Source: JBFLVQ01 sp040758525 (lineage in GTDB: Bacteria > Acidobacteriota > Blastocatellia > Chloracidobacteriales > JADJPF01). From it: 6,521 nucleotides of DNA. Made by a program: the position numbers and the translations under genes. The notes below the pieces were generated by a model. It saw nothing but the letters and a program-made list of their open reading frames with translations, made no database searches and had not been told where the DNA came from. Below, piece after piece: positions 6,408 to 6,521 of this stretch (within the stretch, counting starts at the first letter, position 1; each line of letters begins with the position of its first letter). The stretch lies in the NCBI GenBank assembly GCA_040758525.1, contig JBFLVQ010000551.1:1-6521 (forward strand), given 5' to 3'.

Positions 6408-6521
6408 GACCAATCAAAATAACTCCGTGATCCTTCCATTGATCTAAGATGACATATGATTAAAAAACCATGATAGGCTGATAGAAAATCGATGGTCAGC
6501 CAACCAATTTTGATGAATAGT
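6408..6521. other. Intergenic sequence without recognisable gene
   Basis: I see no coding frame with family features and no RNA gene here. CTCCGT recurs at 6423-6428, and a weak inverted pair GGCTGA (6476-6481) / TCAGCC (6496-6501) is present. The window ends before any following gene. Confidence 0.4.

Noticed and set aside
6333..6444. GATCAAT (6333-6339) and ATTGATC (6438-6444) as terminal inverted repeats of a small mobile element
   Set aside because: Seven matching bases about 100 bp apart are easily due to chance, there is no flanking target duplication that I can see, and no transposase is present.
1..6521. CRISPR array, tRNA or rRNA genes
   Set aside because: No regularly spaced direct repeats, tRNA cloverleaf or rRNA core sequences were seen on either strand.

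Overview
The window comes from a bacterium that probably has a diderm (Gram-negative-type) envelope. The evidence is an OmpA-type peptidoglycan-binding domain and a complete binding-protein-dependent ABC importer. Start sites carry good purine-rich Shine-Dalgarno sequences, and the base composition looks moderately AT-rich by eye. I cannot assign a phylum from the sequence. Nothing in it is phage, plasmid or CRISPR.

Layout. (1) 1-1878, minus strand: a large secreted or membrane-anchored protein, cut off by the left edge, with a metallo-beta-lactamase fold of the ComEC/Rec2-like type, an immunoglobulin-like segment and a lamin-tail domain. Several metal-ligand positions look substituted. (2) 1879-2126: an intergenic gap with a perfect 6-2-6 inverted repeat. 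(3) 2127-5625, minus strand: a compact three-gene operon transcribed right to left. It encodes a substrate-binding protein fused to a C-terminal OmpA domain and an N-terminal membrane anchor, then a permease, then an ATPase. It is a NitT/TauT-like importer; the substrate cannot be read from the sequence. (4) 5626-5874: a divergent intergenic region with two stem-loops and two possible extended -10 elements for the importer operon. (5) 5875-6233, plus strand: a broken gene. Its N-terminal part and C-terminal part lie in different frames, with the middle apparently deleted. (6) 6234-6521: no gene, but a cluster of short GC-rich palindromes, two of which share the layout 5-bp stem, 3-nt loop, GAAA, plus a perfect 10-bp inverted repeat with an 18-nt loop.

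How the genes work together. The binding-protein/OmpA fusion would capture a small solute in the periplasm while tethered to the inner membrane at one end and to peptidoglycan at the other. The permease and ATPase would move the solute inward. The lamin-tail protein is separated from the operon by 248 bp and has no obvious functional link to it. The most unusual items are the MotB-like topology of the binding protein and the eroded metal site of the lamin-tail protein.
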